DNA of 64,000 nucleotides from JAUWOY01 sp034431315 (GCA_034431315.1 DAOUDK010000023.1:1-64000), one strand, 5' to 3'; positions 23,875-32,292 are shown, counted from the first letter of the stretch. Numbers and translations: made by a program. Notes: generated from the letters alone by a model not told the origin.

Positions 23875-25158
23875 ATGAATGTACAGGAGATTCTCAAGAA
23901 ACAAGAACAATACGTTTTCCCCAGTATGATCACCTACTACGAGGAGCCGTTGCCTTTCGAGCGAGGGGAGGGGCAGTACCTCTACGGCGTGGACGGCGAG
24001 AGGTATCTGGATTTCTTCGCCGGCATCCTCACCGTCAGTGTGGGTCACTGCCATCCCCAGGTCACGGAACGAATTTGCCAGCAGGTGCGCACTCTTCAGC
24101 ACACCTCCACCCTCTACCCCCACGCCAACATGGTGAACCTGGCCGAGAAATTCGCTCAGATCGCGCCAGGAAAGTTGCAGAAGAGTTTCTTCACCAACAG
24201 CGGTACGGAGGCCAACGAGATGGCCATCATGTTGGCCAAGGTTTACACCGATGCCCAGGAGGTCATCGCCCTGCGCCACGGCTACAGCGGGCGCTCGGCT
24301 CTGAGCATGGCGCTGACCGGGCACGCCAGTTGGCGCATCGGCGGCACCCAAATCCTGGGCATCAAGCACGCCCACAACGCCTACTGCTACCGCTGCCCCT
24401 TCAACCGCGAGTACCCCGACTGCGACCTGGAGTGCGCCTACGACGTCGAGGAACTGATCCGGACTACGACCTCCGGTCGGGTGGCGGCCCTCATCGCCGA
24501 GCCTATCCAGGGCGTGGGCGGTTTCATCACTCCGCCGCCGGAATACTTCCCCATCGTGGTGGACATCGTGCGCCGGTATGGCGGCATCTTCATCTGCGAT
24601 GAGGTGCAGACGGGCTTCGGGCGGACGGGTGAGAAGTGGTTCGGCATCGAGCACTGGGGCGTGGAGCCAGACGTCATCACCTGCGCCAAGGGGATAGCCA
24701 ACGGTGCGCCGATGGGGGCTACCGTCGCTACGGCCGAGGTCGCCGACAGCTTTGAAGGGCTGACCATCGCCACTTTCGGCGGGAATCCTGTCTCCTGTGC
24801 CGCTGCCCTGGCGACGATAGAGGTGATCGAGGAGGAGAACCTGGCCAGCAACGCCCAGGTGGTGGGCAGCTACCTGCGAGGGAAGTTGGAGGAGCTAAAG
24901 GAGAAATACCCGCTGATCGGCGATGTGCGGGGGATGGGTCTGATGCAGGGCGTGGAGCTGGTCCGCGAGGAGAAGGAGCCGGCTCGCCAAGAGATCCTCC
25001 AGGTGTTCGAAGCCACCAGGCGTCGGGGACTGCTCATCGGAAAGGGCGGGCTGTACGGCAACGTCATCCGCATCGCCCCGCCGCTCAACATCGCCCAGGC
25101 CGACGTGGATGAGGCGGTGCATATTCTTGATGAGGCATTTGCGGAGGTGACGAGTTAG
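23875..25158 (+). CDS. Class III pyridoxal-phosphate aminotransferase
   Basis: 427 aa. PLP fold type I, class III: FFTNSGTEANEMA (cofactor phosphate), FICDEVQTGFGRTG (Asp binding the pyridine ring) and ITCAKGIANGAPMGA with the Schiff-base Lys. The N-terminal region (SVGHCHPQVTERI, TLYPHANMVNLAEK) is closest to AGXT2/alanine-glyoxylate or omega-amino acid transaminases. A Cys-rich loop (YCYRCPFNREYPDCDLEC) is notable. The substrate cannot be fixed from sequence. ATG 23875 has AAAGGAG upstream. Monocistronic. Confidence 0.85.
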   Translation: MNVQEILKKQEQYVFPSMITYYEEPLPFERGEGQYLYGVDGERYLDFFAGILTVSVGHCHPQVTERICQQVRTLQHTSTLYPHANMVNLAEKFAQIAPGKLQKSFFTNSGTEANEMAIMLAKVYTDAQEVIALRHGYSGRSALSMALTGHASWRIGGTQILGIKHAHNAYCYRCPFNREYPDCDLECAYDVEELIRTTTSGRVAALIAEPIQGVGGFITPPPEYFPIVVDIVRRYGGIFICDEVQTGFGRTGEKWFGIEHWGVEPDVITCAKGIANGAPMGATVATAEVADSFEGLTIATFGGNPVSCAAALATIEVIEEENLASNAQVVGSYLRGKLEELKEKYPLIGDVRGMGLMQGVELVREEKEPARQEILQVFEATRRRGLLIGKGGLYGNVIRIAPPLNIAQADVDEAVHILDEAFAEVTS

Positions 25159-25324
25159 TGAGTGACGAGGCAACGTCGTGCCCGGTAAGCTCAAGTCAGC
25201 TAGTTGGTGGAAGTTCAACTCTCTCAGGGCCCGCGAGTTACCTTGTCGAGGTAGTTACAATGGCGGATTGCCTACAGCAGCAAAGAGTGATAGAATAGGG
25301 CTCGGTTTGTGGGAGGAGACGTTG

Positions 25325-26635
25325 GTGAGGAAAATAGCGACAATCTCTCTCCTGGTCGCTCTGCTCGTCGTCTCGATGAGCGGAAAGCCAGCAGCGGCAA
25401 CACGGGCGGAGGTCACGCGCTTCAGGCCCGGCAGGGTTTTGGTAAAGTTCAAGGAAGGGGCTTCGGCTGCCGATGTGCGAGCCGCGCTCTCTCGGCGGGG
25501 GCTGTCCATCGAGCGCGAGATCCCCCGCTTGGGCCTCAAAAGCCTGGCAGTGCCCCCCGGTCAGGAGCTGACGATAGCCGAGGGCATGAGGCGTGACCCC
25601 GCCGTAGAATACGCGGAGCTCGATTACCTTATCTCGGTGGCCATAATTCCCAGCGATCCCCGTTGGGAAAATCAGTGGGCGCCAGCCAAGATCGGAGCCC
25701 CGGCTGCCTGGGAGATCGCTACCGGCAGTGAGGAGATCGTCATCGCTGTGCTAGACACCGGCCTTAAACTGGATCACCCTGACCTGGCGGCCACGGTTTG
25801 GACCAATCCTGGGGAGGTGCCAGCCAACAGCCTGGACGATGATCAGAACGGAAAGGTTGACGACGTTCATGGCTGGCATTTCTATCATCAATGTTCCGGT
25901 TCCGAGTGTCTTCCCTTTGAGGATGATGACCTGCGGGACGACAACGGCCACGGCACCCATGTGGCCGGCATCGCGGCGGCGGAAACGGATAACCAGGTTG
26001 GCATAGCTGGCATATCTTGGGGAGCTCAGCTTATGCCCGTGAAGGTGCTGGACGAATACGGCGATGGCTGGTACTCCGACGTCATCGCGGGTATCGTTTA
26101 TGCTGCCGATAACGGGGCTGACGTCGTCAACCTGAGCCTGGGGGGAGAGGAAAGCTCGCAGGCCCTACAGGATGCAGTGAATTACAGTCATGCCGAAGGC
26201 GTGCTGTTGGTAGCGGCGACGGGCAACACTGGTGGGTCAGTGCTCTACCCGGCTGCTTGTGATCATGTGCTGGGTGTAGGCGCTACCGATGTGAATGACG
26301 TCCGGCCAGGATTCTCCAATTATGGGCCAGAAACGGATGTTGTTGCCCCCGGCGTTTCGATCTATAGCACCTGGCCTTGGTTAGACGGGTATTGGCACAA
26401 GTCGGGCACCTCTATGGCTGCTCCCCACACGGCAGGCCTGGCAGCTTTGATCTGGTCGGCCAGGCCGGACCTGTCCAACGATCGGGTGGCCTGGGTCATC
26501 TCCGAAACTGCTCGTGATCTGGGTGCGCCAGGTTGGGATGAGTACTATGGATGGGGGCGGATAGATGCTTATCGAGCCCTTCTCAGCGTGGGCTATTTCA
26601 AGCTTTACGTGCCTTTTCTCTCCCCGCTCTATTGA
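25325..26635 (+). CDS. Secreted subtilisin-family (S8) protease
   Basis: 436 aa. A signal peptide (~25 aa, RKIATISLLVALLVVSMSG) precedes an N-terminal propeptide (RPGRVLVKFKEGASA to about residue 100) and the S8 domain. The triad is Asp144 (AVLDTGLKLDHPDL), His209 (NGHGTHVAGIAAA) and Ser363 (GTSMAAPHTAG), with the oxyanion Asn in AATGNTGG. The C-terminus FKLYVPFLSPLY resembles short hydrophobic-Pro tails seen on other exported Chloroflexota proteins, though this is impression only. GTG 25325 or TTG 25322 is the start, 5-8 nt after GGAGG. The longer frame upstream is non-coding. Confidence 0.9.
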   Translation: MRKIATISLLVALLVVSMSGKPAAATRAEVTRFRPGRVLVKFKEGASAADVRAALSRRGLSIEREIPRLGLKSLAVPPGQELTIAEGMRRDPAVEYAELDYLISVAIIPSDPRWENQWAPAKIGAPAAWEIATGSEEIVIAVLDTGLKLDHPDLAATVWTNPGEVPANSLDDDQNGKVDDVHGWHFYHQCSGSECLPFEDDDLRDDNGHGTHVAGIAAAETDNQVGIAGISWGAQLMPVKVLDEYGDGWYSDVIAGIVYAADNGADVVNLSLGGEESSQALQDAVNYSHAEGVLLVAATGNTGGSVLYPAACDHVLGVGATDVNDVRPGFSNYGPETDVVAPGVSIYSTWPWLDGYWHKSGTSMAAPHTAGLAALIWSARPDLSNDRVAWVISETARDLGAPGWDEYYGWGRIDAYRALLSVGYFKLYVPFLSPLY

Positions 26636-26672
26636 CTCCGCCGGCCCGGCGCTGGCGAATCGGGCCAGCTTG

Positions 26673-26681
26673 TGCTATAAT
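26673..26681 (+). promoter_or_regulatory. Extended -10 element in the gap before the MBL-fold gene
   Basis: TGC-TATAAT lies about 195 bp upstream of the ATG. No good -35 is visible. The rest of the 26636-26876 gap holds only a TGAGCCTGTCGAAGG repeat (26805-26826). Confidence 0.4.
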
Positions 26682-26804
26682 ATGCGGGTATCTCCCAGAA
26701 TAACATAGCGCCAGGTGCGCGGTGGCTGACGCGTGTGTAAAGGTTTGAAGTTTTGATATAAGGCTCTAGCCCCCGTCCCCAGGTGCGTTTTTGGCGGCCT
26801 GAGG

Positions 26805-26826
26805 CCTGTCCTGAGCCTGTCGAAGG
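26805..26826. repeat. CCTGTCCTGAGCCTGTCGAAGG repeat
   Basis: Intergenic copy of the repeat that is also found inside the GT2 gene and at 46353-46375. Confidence 0.75.
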
Positions 26827-26876
26827 GACGGGCCTTGGAGCTTGCATCAAAATTCCAGTTGGAGGTAGAAATCTAA

Positions 26877-27725
26877 ATGCAGCAAGTTGGACAAGGAATA
26901 TATGCAGAAACCGGTTATCGAGGGGGCAACGTGGGCTTCGTGGTCACCAGCGAGGGCGTGATCCTGATCAACACCCCCCTGTCGCCCCTGGAGGCTCGCC
27001 AGTGGCGGGAAAAGATCGCCGGGGTGACGGATCAAAAGGTGATCTACGTAATTAACACAGATTACCGCCCCGAATGTGTCGTGGGCAACCACATTTTTGG
27101 GGCCCCAGTTATAGCCCACGAGTTGGCCTGGAAGAAGATGAAGAGCTACGGCGATTCCTTCCGCCGCCACGTCGCCAGCCGCTTCGAGGACGAACCAGAG
27201 GTGGCCGCTGAGTTGGAGAGACTCCGCATCGTTACTCCTCGGATTACTTTCACCGATAAAATAGACTTGCATAAGGGCAACAAAGTGCTCAAGCTGATCC
27301 ACGTTGGGGCTCACACGCCCGCGAGTATCATCGTCTGCATCCCTGGGGATGGAGTCCTCTTCTCAGGCGACGTGGTGGTCAACGGCGTGCATCCTCTTAT
27401 GGGAGAGGCCAACTCCAAGGAGTGGTTAAATGCCCTGACCTACACTCGGAGGCCGTGGGTGAAAGCGGAGATCATCGTGCCCGGCGAGGGCGAGATATGC
27501 GGCAAGGAGGTCACCGAGGAGTTGTCCAGGTACCTCCGCCGATTGCGGGCCAGGATGCGGGGGGCGTATTCGACGGGTCACAGCAGAGCCGAAGCCGTCG
27601 CCTCGGTAGCCGAGATGATTGATTTCTTCCCTGTGGCCGATGGGAAAGAGGGGGAGGCCAAGCAACGATTTAAGGCCAACGCGGAGCAGGTCTATGAGGA
27701 AATGAAAGCCAGTGCGGAGGGGTGA
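26877..27725 (+). CDS. Metallo-beta-lactamase-fold protein with degenerate metal site
   Basis: 282 aa. The overall layout is MBL: GNVGFVVTSEGVILINTPL, then the strand before the HxHxDH motif, IHVGAHTPASIIV (His) and LFSGDVVVNGVHP (bridging Asp). The HxHxDH position reads NTDYRPECVVGN: all three His and the Asp are replaced, while the flanking GN is kept. The first zinc site is therefore absent. It may be a non-hydrolytic relative or use an altered site. ATG 26877 has GGAGGTAG upstream. Single gene. Confidence 0.75.
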   Translation: MQQVGQGIYAETGYRGGNVGFVVTSEGVILINTPLSPLEARQWREKIAGVTDQKVIYVINTDYRPECVVGNHIFGAPVIAHELAWKKMKSYGDSFRRHVASRFEDEPEVAAELERLRIVTPRITFTDKIDLHKGNKVLKLIHVGAHTPASIIVCIPGDGVLFSGDVVVNGVHPLMGEANSKEWLNALTYTRRPWVKAEIIVPGEGEICGKEVTEELSRYLRRLRARMRGAYSTGHSRAEAVASVAEMIDFFPVADGKEGEAKQRFKANAEQVYEEMKASAEG

Positions 27726-27787
27726 ACAGCGGACTAAGGGATTTAACGGACTCTACCCCCTTGCTCCTTTTTGGGTATTTGGGTGTT

Positions 27788-27816
27788 TTGCCAGGGGTGT
27801 GAATTCGTAGTATAAT
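27788..27816 (+). promoter_or_regulatory. Promoter of the protease-associated pair
   Basis: TTGCCA (27788-27793), 17 bp, TATAAT (27811-27816), 36 bp before the ATG at 27852. Confidence 0.75.
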
Positions 27817-27851
27817 CCAGAAGACAGTAGAACCTTGTGAGGAGGGCTGAT

Positions 27852-28118
27852 ATGGCTGAGGGGAAAGGAATCGAGGAGATAAGGGCGGTTAAAGATCGGC
27901 ATGGGGAGAGCCTTCTCGAAAAAAAGAACGTCGTGGGGCTGGGGATCGGATACAAGGAGGTCGAGGGCCAGGAGACCGGACTGTTGAGCCTGGTGGTGAT
28001 GGTGAGGAAGAAAGAATCACCCTCACAACTTGATGCCACAGATCTGATTCCCTCTGAGATAGAGGGGGTGCCCGTTGACGTGAAAGAGGTAGGGGAGATC
28101 GTTGCCCTGTCTTCATAA
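27852..28118 (+). CDS. Stand-alone N-terminal domain related to the next protease
   Basis: 88 aa, no signal peptide. KKNVVGLGIGYKEVEG, SLVVMVRKK and the final VPVDVKEVGEIVAL align with the first ~80 residues of the next gene (RRNVVACGVGFKESGG, CVVISVTKK, VRTDVQETGVIRAL). It is thus a free copy of that domain, with no protease part. ATG 27852 follows GAGGAGGG. The two genes are 39 bp apart and read from one promoter. It may act as a partner, inhibitor or chaperone of the protease, which is inference only. Confidence 0.65.
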   Translation: MAEGKGIEEIRAVKDRHGESLLEKKNVVGLGIGYKEVEGQETGLLSLVVMVRKKESPSQLDATDLIPSEIEGVPVDVKEVGEIVALSS

Positions 28119-28157
28119 AGCCTTATCCGACGCTAAGAATTCAAAGGAGGCGAAGAG

Positions 28158-29153
28158 ATGGATCTACAGCTAGCTATCCAGGTTAAAAGGCAAAACCGCG
28201 ACTACTTGTTGGGCAGGAGGAACGTAGTTGCCTGCGGGGTTGGCTTCAAGGAGAGCGGGGGTGAGATTACTGATGAGCCCTGCGTGGTGATCTCGGTGAC
28301 GAAGAAGATGCCCGAAGCGCAACTCTCGCCTGCTGACATCGTGCCCAAAAAGCTGGGCGAGGTGAGGACCGATGTTCAGGAGACAGGAGTGATCAGGGCT
28401 CTGCAAGGTCACACCGATCGCTGGCGTCCCGCGCCAGGGGGTGTCTCCATCGGACACATTGACATCACAGCAGGGACCCTGGGCTGCCTGGTGACCAGGG
28501 ATGACCAGCTCTTCATCCTCAGCAACAACCACGTGCTGGCCAATTCAAACGCAGGCAAGAAGGGCGATCCCATCATCCAGCCCGGCCGCTACGATGGGGG
28601 AACCCTCGATGATCAGATCGCTACCCTGGAGGATTTCATCCCCCTGAACTTCGGCACCAGTCCGCCCACCTGCCCAACGGCCACGGGTGTAGAGAGCCTT
28701 CTCAATTGGCTGGCTAAACTGCTGGGCTCGAGCCACAGGGTGATGGCTTTTCAGGAAGTACCTGGCAGGAATCTGGTGGATGCTGCCATCGCCCGGCCTC
28801 TCTCCGACGATCTGGTAGAGAAGAGGATCCTGGAGATCGGTGTGCCCCAGGGATCGGGGGATGCCACTCTGGGCACCAGTGTCAAGAAGAGTGGGCGTAC
28901 CACCGGCTTCACCAGCGGCGAGATCATTCAGATTGATGTCACAGTCCAGGTAAGCTATGGAGAGGGGAAGATCGCTGTCTTTGAGGATCAGTTGATGGCT
29001 GGGGCTATGAGCCAAGGGGGAGACTCAGGGTCTGCCGTGCTGGACGAGGATGATTTCGTCGTCGGTTTGCTGTTCGCGGGCTCCGACGCCACTACGATCA
29101 TAAACCCCATCCAGTTCGTGCTCGATGCCCTGAACGTGGAGATTGCGGTTTAG
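28158..29153 (+). CDS. Trypsin-like (Nal1-type) serine protease
   Basis: 331 aa, no signal peptide. After the N-terminal domain shared with the preceding gene (1-85), a chymotrypsin-fold pattern appears: ILSNNHVLANSN (His), NLVDAAIARP (Asp) and SQGGDSGSAVLDED (Ser). The GRTTGFTSGEI stretch also fits bacterial/plant Nal1-like proteases. Lack of a leader suggests a cytoplasmic role or unusual export. A good AAAGGAGG site precedes ATG 28158. Substrate unknown. Confidence 0.7.
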   Translation: MDLQLAIQVKRQNRDYLLGRRNVVACGVGFKESGGEITDEPCVVISVTKKMPEAQLSPADIVPKKLGEVRTDVQETGVIRALQGHTDRWRPAPGGVSIGHIDITAGTLGCLVTRDDQLFILSNNHVLANSNAGKKGDPIIQPGRYDGGTLDDQIATLEDFIPLNFGTSPPTCPTATGVESLLNWLAKLLGSSHRVMAFQEVPGRNLVDAAIARPLSDDLVEKRILEIGVPQGSGDATLGTSVKKSGRTTGFTSGEIIQIDVTVQVSYGEGKIAVFEDQLMAGAMSQGGDSGSAVLDEDDFVVGLLFAGSDATTIINPIQFVLDALNVEIAV

Positions 29154-29161
29154 GCACTTGC

Positions 29162-29227
29162 AGTAAAACGTGAAACGTAAGGCTCACACGACGAAAATCA
29201 TCACGTTTTACGTTTCACGTTTCACGC
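29162..29227. repeat. CGTGAAA / CGTTTTA heptamer inverted array
   Basis: AAACGTGAAACGTAA at the left is mirrored by CGTTTTACGTTTCACGTTTCACG at the right, so a 7-bp repeat also forms a hairpin, lying between two convergent genes. Confidence 0.85.
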
Positions 29228-29262
29228 AGATGGGGGTCTCCTGCTCTGGCAAGCCCTAGAGC

Positions 29263-29844
29263 TCAGGTTTCCTCGATCCGCCAGTAGTCACCACCACCGC
29301 CCTCTCGATCCATCATCCTTCTCATGATGAACTCCCGGCGGATGGTGGCGTAGTCCTCGTGGAAGCGGGAGATGATCTCGTTGACTTCGCTCTCGGCGTA
29401 CCGGCGGCCGGGCTCGAACTCCTCCACGATGTGGCGCAGGATAACGTCTCGCTTTTTGCGCTGAGCGGGGATGGTCTTCAGACGGCCATCTTCGAGATAG
29501 TCCCGCAGCACCTTGCGATCGTAGCCTCCCAAGTCCAGAACTCGAGCCGTGTCTTGAAACGTCTCGGCAGAGAGGAGCCGCCTGGACATCTCGCGCAGCG
29601 TCTCGGCCCGCAGGGAGTAGACGTTGTAGTACCCTTCTGCCGAGGCCTGGGCCAGCCCAGCTTCCACCAGCTTACGCAGGTGATGGGATACCGTGGCCGC
29701 GCTGAGATCAAGGATCGCCGCCAGCTCTTCCACGCAGAGGGATTTCTGGGCCAGAAGCCCCACGATTTTCAACCGCTTCTCGTCGCCCAAAGCCTTGAAA
29801 AAGCCCAGCAGTTCCTCGAATTCGGCAGGTCTTTCCTCCATCAT
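29263..29844 (-). CDS. ArsR-type regulator with C-terminal DUF2087
   Basis: 193 aa. Residues 10-95 are an ArsR winged helix (FKALGDEKRLKIVGLL, LAAILDLSAATVSHHLRKLVEAGL); residues 110-190 are DUF2087 (KTIPAQRKKRDVILRHIVEEF, YAESEVNEIISRFHEDYATIRREFI shortened). No metal-binding CxC is seen in the helix, so the signal is probably not a soft metal. It is transcribed from a perfect promoter whose start region carries a dyad (29862-29883), strongly suggesting autorepression. It is divergent from an ATPase-wHTH gene. Confidence 0.85.
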   Translation of the reverse strand: MMEERPAEFEELLGFFKALGDEKRLKIVGLLAQKSLCVEELAAILDLSAATVSHHLRKLVEAGLAQASAEGYYNVYSLRAETLREMSRRLLSAETFQDTARVLDLGGYDRKVLRDYLEDGRLKTIPAQRKKRDVILRHIVEEFEPGRRYAESEVNEIISRFHEDYATIRREFIMRRMMDREGGGGDYWRIEET

Positions 29845-29861
29845 AGCTCCTCCAATCTAAC

Positions 29862-29883
29862 TAATTTGATCAACTTCGAATTA
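29862..29883. promoter_or_regulatory. 22-bp dyad operator for the ArsR-DUF2087 protein
   Basis: TAATTTGA-TCAACT-TCGAATTA: arms match at 7 of 8 positions. It starts immediately downstream of the -10 of the arsR-like promoter, where a repressor would block initiation. Confidence 0.65.
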
Positions 29884-29912
29884 ATTATATCATTGTCAGC
29901 CTGATTTGTCAA
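29884..29912 (-). promoter_or_regulatory. Perfect consensus promoter of the arsR-like gene
   Basis: On the minus strand TTGACA (29907-29912), exactly 17 bp, TATAAT (29884-29889). Confidence 0.85.
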
Positions 29913-29927
29913 GGAGTAGGAGTTGTG

Positions 29928-31295
29928 ATGGAAACAGATACGGAAGTGGTCATCATCAGAGACGCTGACGTAGCCTACATCATGGAATGTATCGAGGATG
30001 GGGATTGTTGCTCCGTGGTGGGACTGAGCAACACGGGCAAGTCCACTTTGCTGCGCTCCATCCCCCTGCCTGCGGTAAAGAGAAAGTACCTGGGGGATCG
30101 GGCCGCTGACTACATTTTCGTCTACATTGACTTCAACCTGATGTTGGAGCTCACGGAACAGGGGTTCTATGAGCTCATCCTGCGCAGCACTTTGGCCGAG
30201 CTCAAGAAGCTGGAAATAGAGCAGGGGCTGCTGGATCGCGTCGCTGCTTCTTATCGCCAGTTGGTCGAGCCTGCCAATCCGTTTCTGGTGCCGCTCAGTT
30301 TCAACGAGGGCCTCACGGCAATCAGTGAGGGTCTCAAACAGCGCGTCGTCTTTCTCTTCGACGAGTTCGATGAGCCCTTCGCTGGCCTGGACGAACGTGT
30401 CCTGTTGAACCTCCGAGCCCTCAAGGACAAATACGGCCCCCGCCTCTCGTACGTGGTGGCCACTGACCAGTCGCTCAGCAGGCAACAACGCGGCGACAAA
30501 GTGGCTGAGTTCTGCGAACTCTTTGCCCTCAACACCCTCTTTCTATCCACCTTAGGGAGAGACGATGCCGAGCAAGTTATCGCCCAGTTTGCCAGGGAAG
30601 AGGAGGTGGCGTTCAGCGCGGCCGACGTAGACTTTATCATCGCCCAGGCTGGCGGCCATCCCGGCTTGCTGGAGGCCACCTGCCGCGTCCTGGCCGAGGT
30701 CAGCGGCGATTACCCCGATTTCTATGACGACCAAAGCTACAAGCTGGTTCGGGAGCGACTCGATAGCGATGTCAGCATCAGGGCCGAGTGTGCCAAGCTG
30801 TGGAACGGCCTCACCGTTGAAGAACAGGAGGCGTTGACGGCTTTCGTCTCCAGGCCAGGAGAGCCTTTGGCTCCGGAGCTAGAGCGTTTCCTGCGGCAGA
30901 AAGCCATAATCGAGGAGAAAGAGGGCAAGCTATCTGTTTTCAGTCAATTGTTCGAGGGCTTCGCCCGCCGGCAGAGGCTGGTGAGGAGGCATGAGCCTCA
31001 GGGGGTGCGGGTAGATGTGGATTCCGGCCACGTCTGGGTGGATGGGGAATTGGCTCCTGATCTAACAGACCTGGAGTACAGATTGTTGCTTTTGTTCTAC
31101 GGCCACCTGGACAAAATCTGCGACAAATACCAGATCGTGGAGTCAGTCTGGGGCCAGGACTACATTGACGAGGTTGACGATGCCCGCATAGATAAGTTGG
31201 TCAGCCGCCTGCGCCGGAAGATCGAGCCTGATCCGTCGGAGCCAAGGTATCTGATCACCGTTCGCGGCCGGGGATATAGGCTGATCAGTCCGTGA
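29928..31295 (+). CDS. P-loop ATPase fused to an OmpR-type winged helix
   Basis: 455 aa. N-terminal AAA/STAND-like ATPase: Walker A GLSNTGKST (~residues 32-40), Walker B VVFLFDEFDEP (~140), and a GGHPGLLEATCRVL stretch typical of the sensor/arm region of AAA_16-type proteins. The last ~100 residues are a Trans_reg_C winged helix (LAPDLTDLEYRLLLLFYGH, VWGQDYIDEVDDARIDKLVSRLR shortened, ITVRGRGYRLI). No receiver domain is present. It looks like a transcription regulator gated by nucleotide binding and some unknown signal. ATG 29928 follows AAGGAG; GTG 29925 is an alternative. Confidence 0.8.
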   Translation: METDTEVVIIRDADVAYIMECIEDGDCCSVVGLSNTGKSTLLRSIPLPAVKRKYLGDRAADYIFVYIDFNLMLELTEQGFYELILRSTLAELKKLEIEQGLLDRVAASYRQLVEPANPFLVPLSFNEGLTAISEGLKQRVVFLFDEFDEPFAGLDERVLLNLRALKDKYGPRLSYVVATDQSLSRQQRGDKVAEFCELFALNTLFLSTLGRDDAEQVIAQFAREEEVAFSAADVDFIIAQAGGHPGLLEATCRVLAEVSGDYPDFYDDQSYKLVRERLDSDVSIRAECAKLWNGLTVEEQEALTAFVSRPGEPLAPELERFLRQKAIIEEKEGKLSVFSQLFEGFARRQRLVRRHEPQGVRVDVDSGHVWVDGELAPDLTDLEYRLLLLFYGHLDKICDKYQIVESVWGQDYIDEVDDARIDKLVSRLRRKIEPDPSEPRYLITVRGRGYRLISP

Positions 31296-31308
31296 GTTAC
31301 TACGCGCT

Positions 31309-31363
31309 TGCTCCCGCTGGACCCTAGTCCAGCGGTCTCAGCGGACTAGGGTCCGCTGCGAGC
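31309..31363. repeat. Two-hairpin element, copy 2
   Basis: TGCTCCCGC, stem CTGGACCCTAGTCCAG, stem GCGGACTAGGGTCCGC, ending TGCGAGC. Same frame as 20849-20912 with different but still paired stem sequences. Confidence 0.55.
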
Positions 31364-31436
31364 ATTTGGTGAGCAGATGCGTCCGTGAGATGTCCGCCTT
31401 TTGTCAGTTGCATGTCGTGCAAACCTGAGGGTTTTG

Positions 31437-31445
31437 TGATATAAT
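31437..31445 (+). promoter_or_regulatory. Extended -10 promoter of pspA
   Basis: TGA-TATAAT, 72 bp before the ATG. No convincing -35 at 17 bp. A sigma-54 (GG-N10-GC) site was not found. Confidence 0.5.
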
Positions 31446-31517
31446 ATGGTCAACTTGATCGAGCACAGCCCTGGAGGCTGTCTTTGATCACTAAAAAAGA
31501 AAAGGAGGGTTTAGAAA

Positions 31518-32195
31518 ATGGCATCGCTGTTGGAAAAAGTTGGAACGTTGATCTCGGCTAATCTGCACGCCGTCGTGGACGCGGCTCTCAAGTCCAACTC
31601 CATAGCTGTCGTTGATCAGTACATCCGCCAGATAGAGGACAGCCTGGAGGATCTGGAGGATGCGACGGCTACGGTTGGAGGGCAGGTCAAGACGCTGCGC
31701 CGCAAGCTGGATGAGTATCGCAGCAAGGCGGATGAGCTGGATCGCAACATTGATCTCTTCCTGAAGGACGGGAAGGAAGAGGTAGCTGCGGCGGCTCAGA
31801 GCAAGCTCAACTCCGCGCAGCGGCTGGCGGAGAACTACAAGGAGCAGCTCGCCCGTCAGGAGAAGGAGTTCGCGGCGCTGCAAGATGCCCGCCTGAAGCT
31901 GGAGGCGAAGCTGACCAACATCCGCCAGGAGCGGGAGGAACTGCAAGCGCTGTTGGACCTGGCCCGCTCGAAGGAAATCACGGCCGAGGCTATCAGCTCG
32001 CTCGATGACCTGGCGGGGTCGGGTGATACGGATGTGGCCCGCATCGCCGAATCAATCCGCGCCCGGCTGGACAAGGCTACTGCCAAGACCGAGATGCTGG
32101 CTACCAGCTTGGATGCTCAGATGGATGAGATCCTGGAGCGGCACGCCATTGATCAGCAGCTCGCCGAGCGCAAGAAGCGGTTAGGACTCGAATAG
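31518..32195 (+). CDS. pspA: PspA/IM30 family membrane-stress protein
   Basis: 225 aa, almost entirely alpha-helical coiled coil with an N-terminal amphipathic segment (SLLEKVGTLISANLHAVVD) and the PspA-like spacing of KSNSIAVVDQYIRQIEDSL. PspA/Vipp1 proteins form ESCRT-III-like scaffolds on damaged membranes. Length is typical. AAAGGAGG lies ahead of ATG 31518. It heads a run of six further plus-strand genes encoding membrane or exported proteins, which suggests an envelope-stress setting. Confidence 0.85.
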   Translation: MASLLEKVGTLISANLHAVVDAALKSNSIAVVDQYIRQIEDSLEDLEDATATVGGQVKTLRRKLDEYRSKADELDRNIDLFLKDGKEEVAAAAQSKLNSAQRLAENYKEQLARQEKEFAALQDARLKLEAKLTNIRQEREELQALLDLARSKEITAEAISSLDDLAGSGDTDVARIAESIRARLDKATAKTEMLATSLDAQMDEILERHAIDQQLAERKKRLGLE

Positions 32196-32198
32196 CAA

Positions 32199-32265
32199 AG
32201 GAGCAAGGGAAGCGGGGAGCAAAGGAGCAGGGGTTGCCTTTGCTCCTCTGCTCCCCTGTTCCCCT
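32199..32265. repeat. GGAGCAA short tandem / inverted repeat
   Basis: Units of AAAGGAGC, GGGGAGC and AAGGAGC face their complements (TTTGCTCC, TGCTCCCC) to make a hairpin between pspA and the next gene. Confidence 0.7.
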
Positions 32266-32292
32266 GAAAGTGACTTTGGAGGTAACGACGTC

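Noticed and set aside
23522..23875. Short reading frames between the methyltransferase and aminotransferase
   Set aside because: They run through a palindromic element on both strands and have no coding features.
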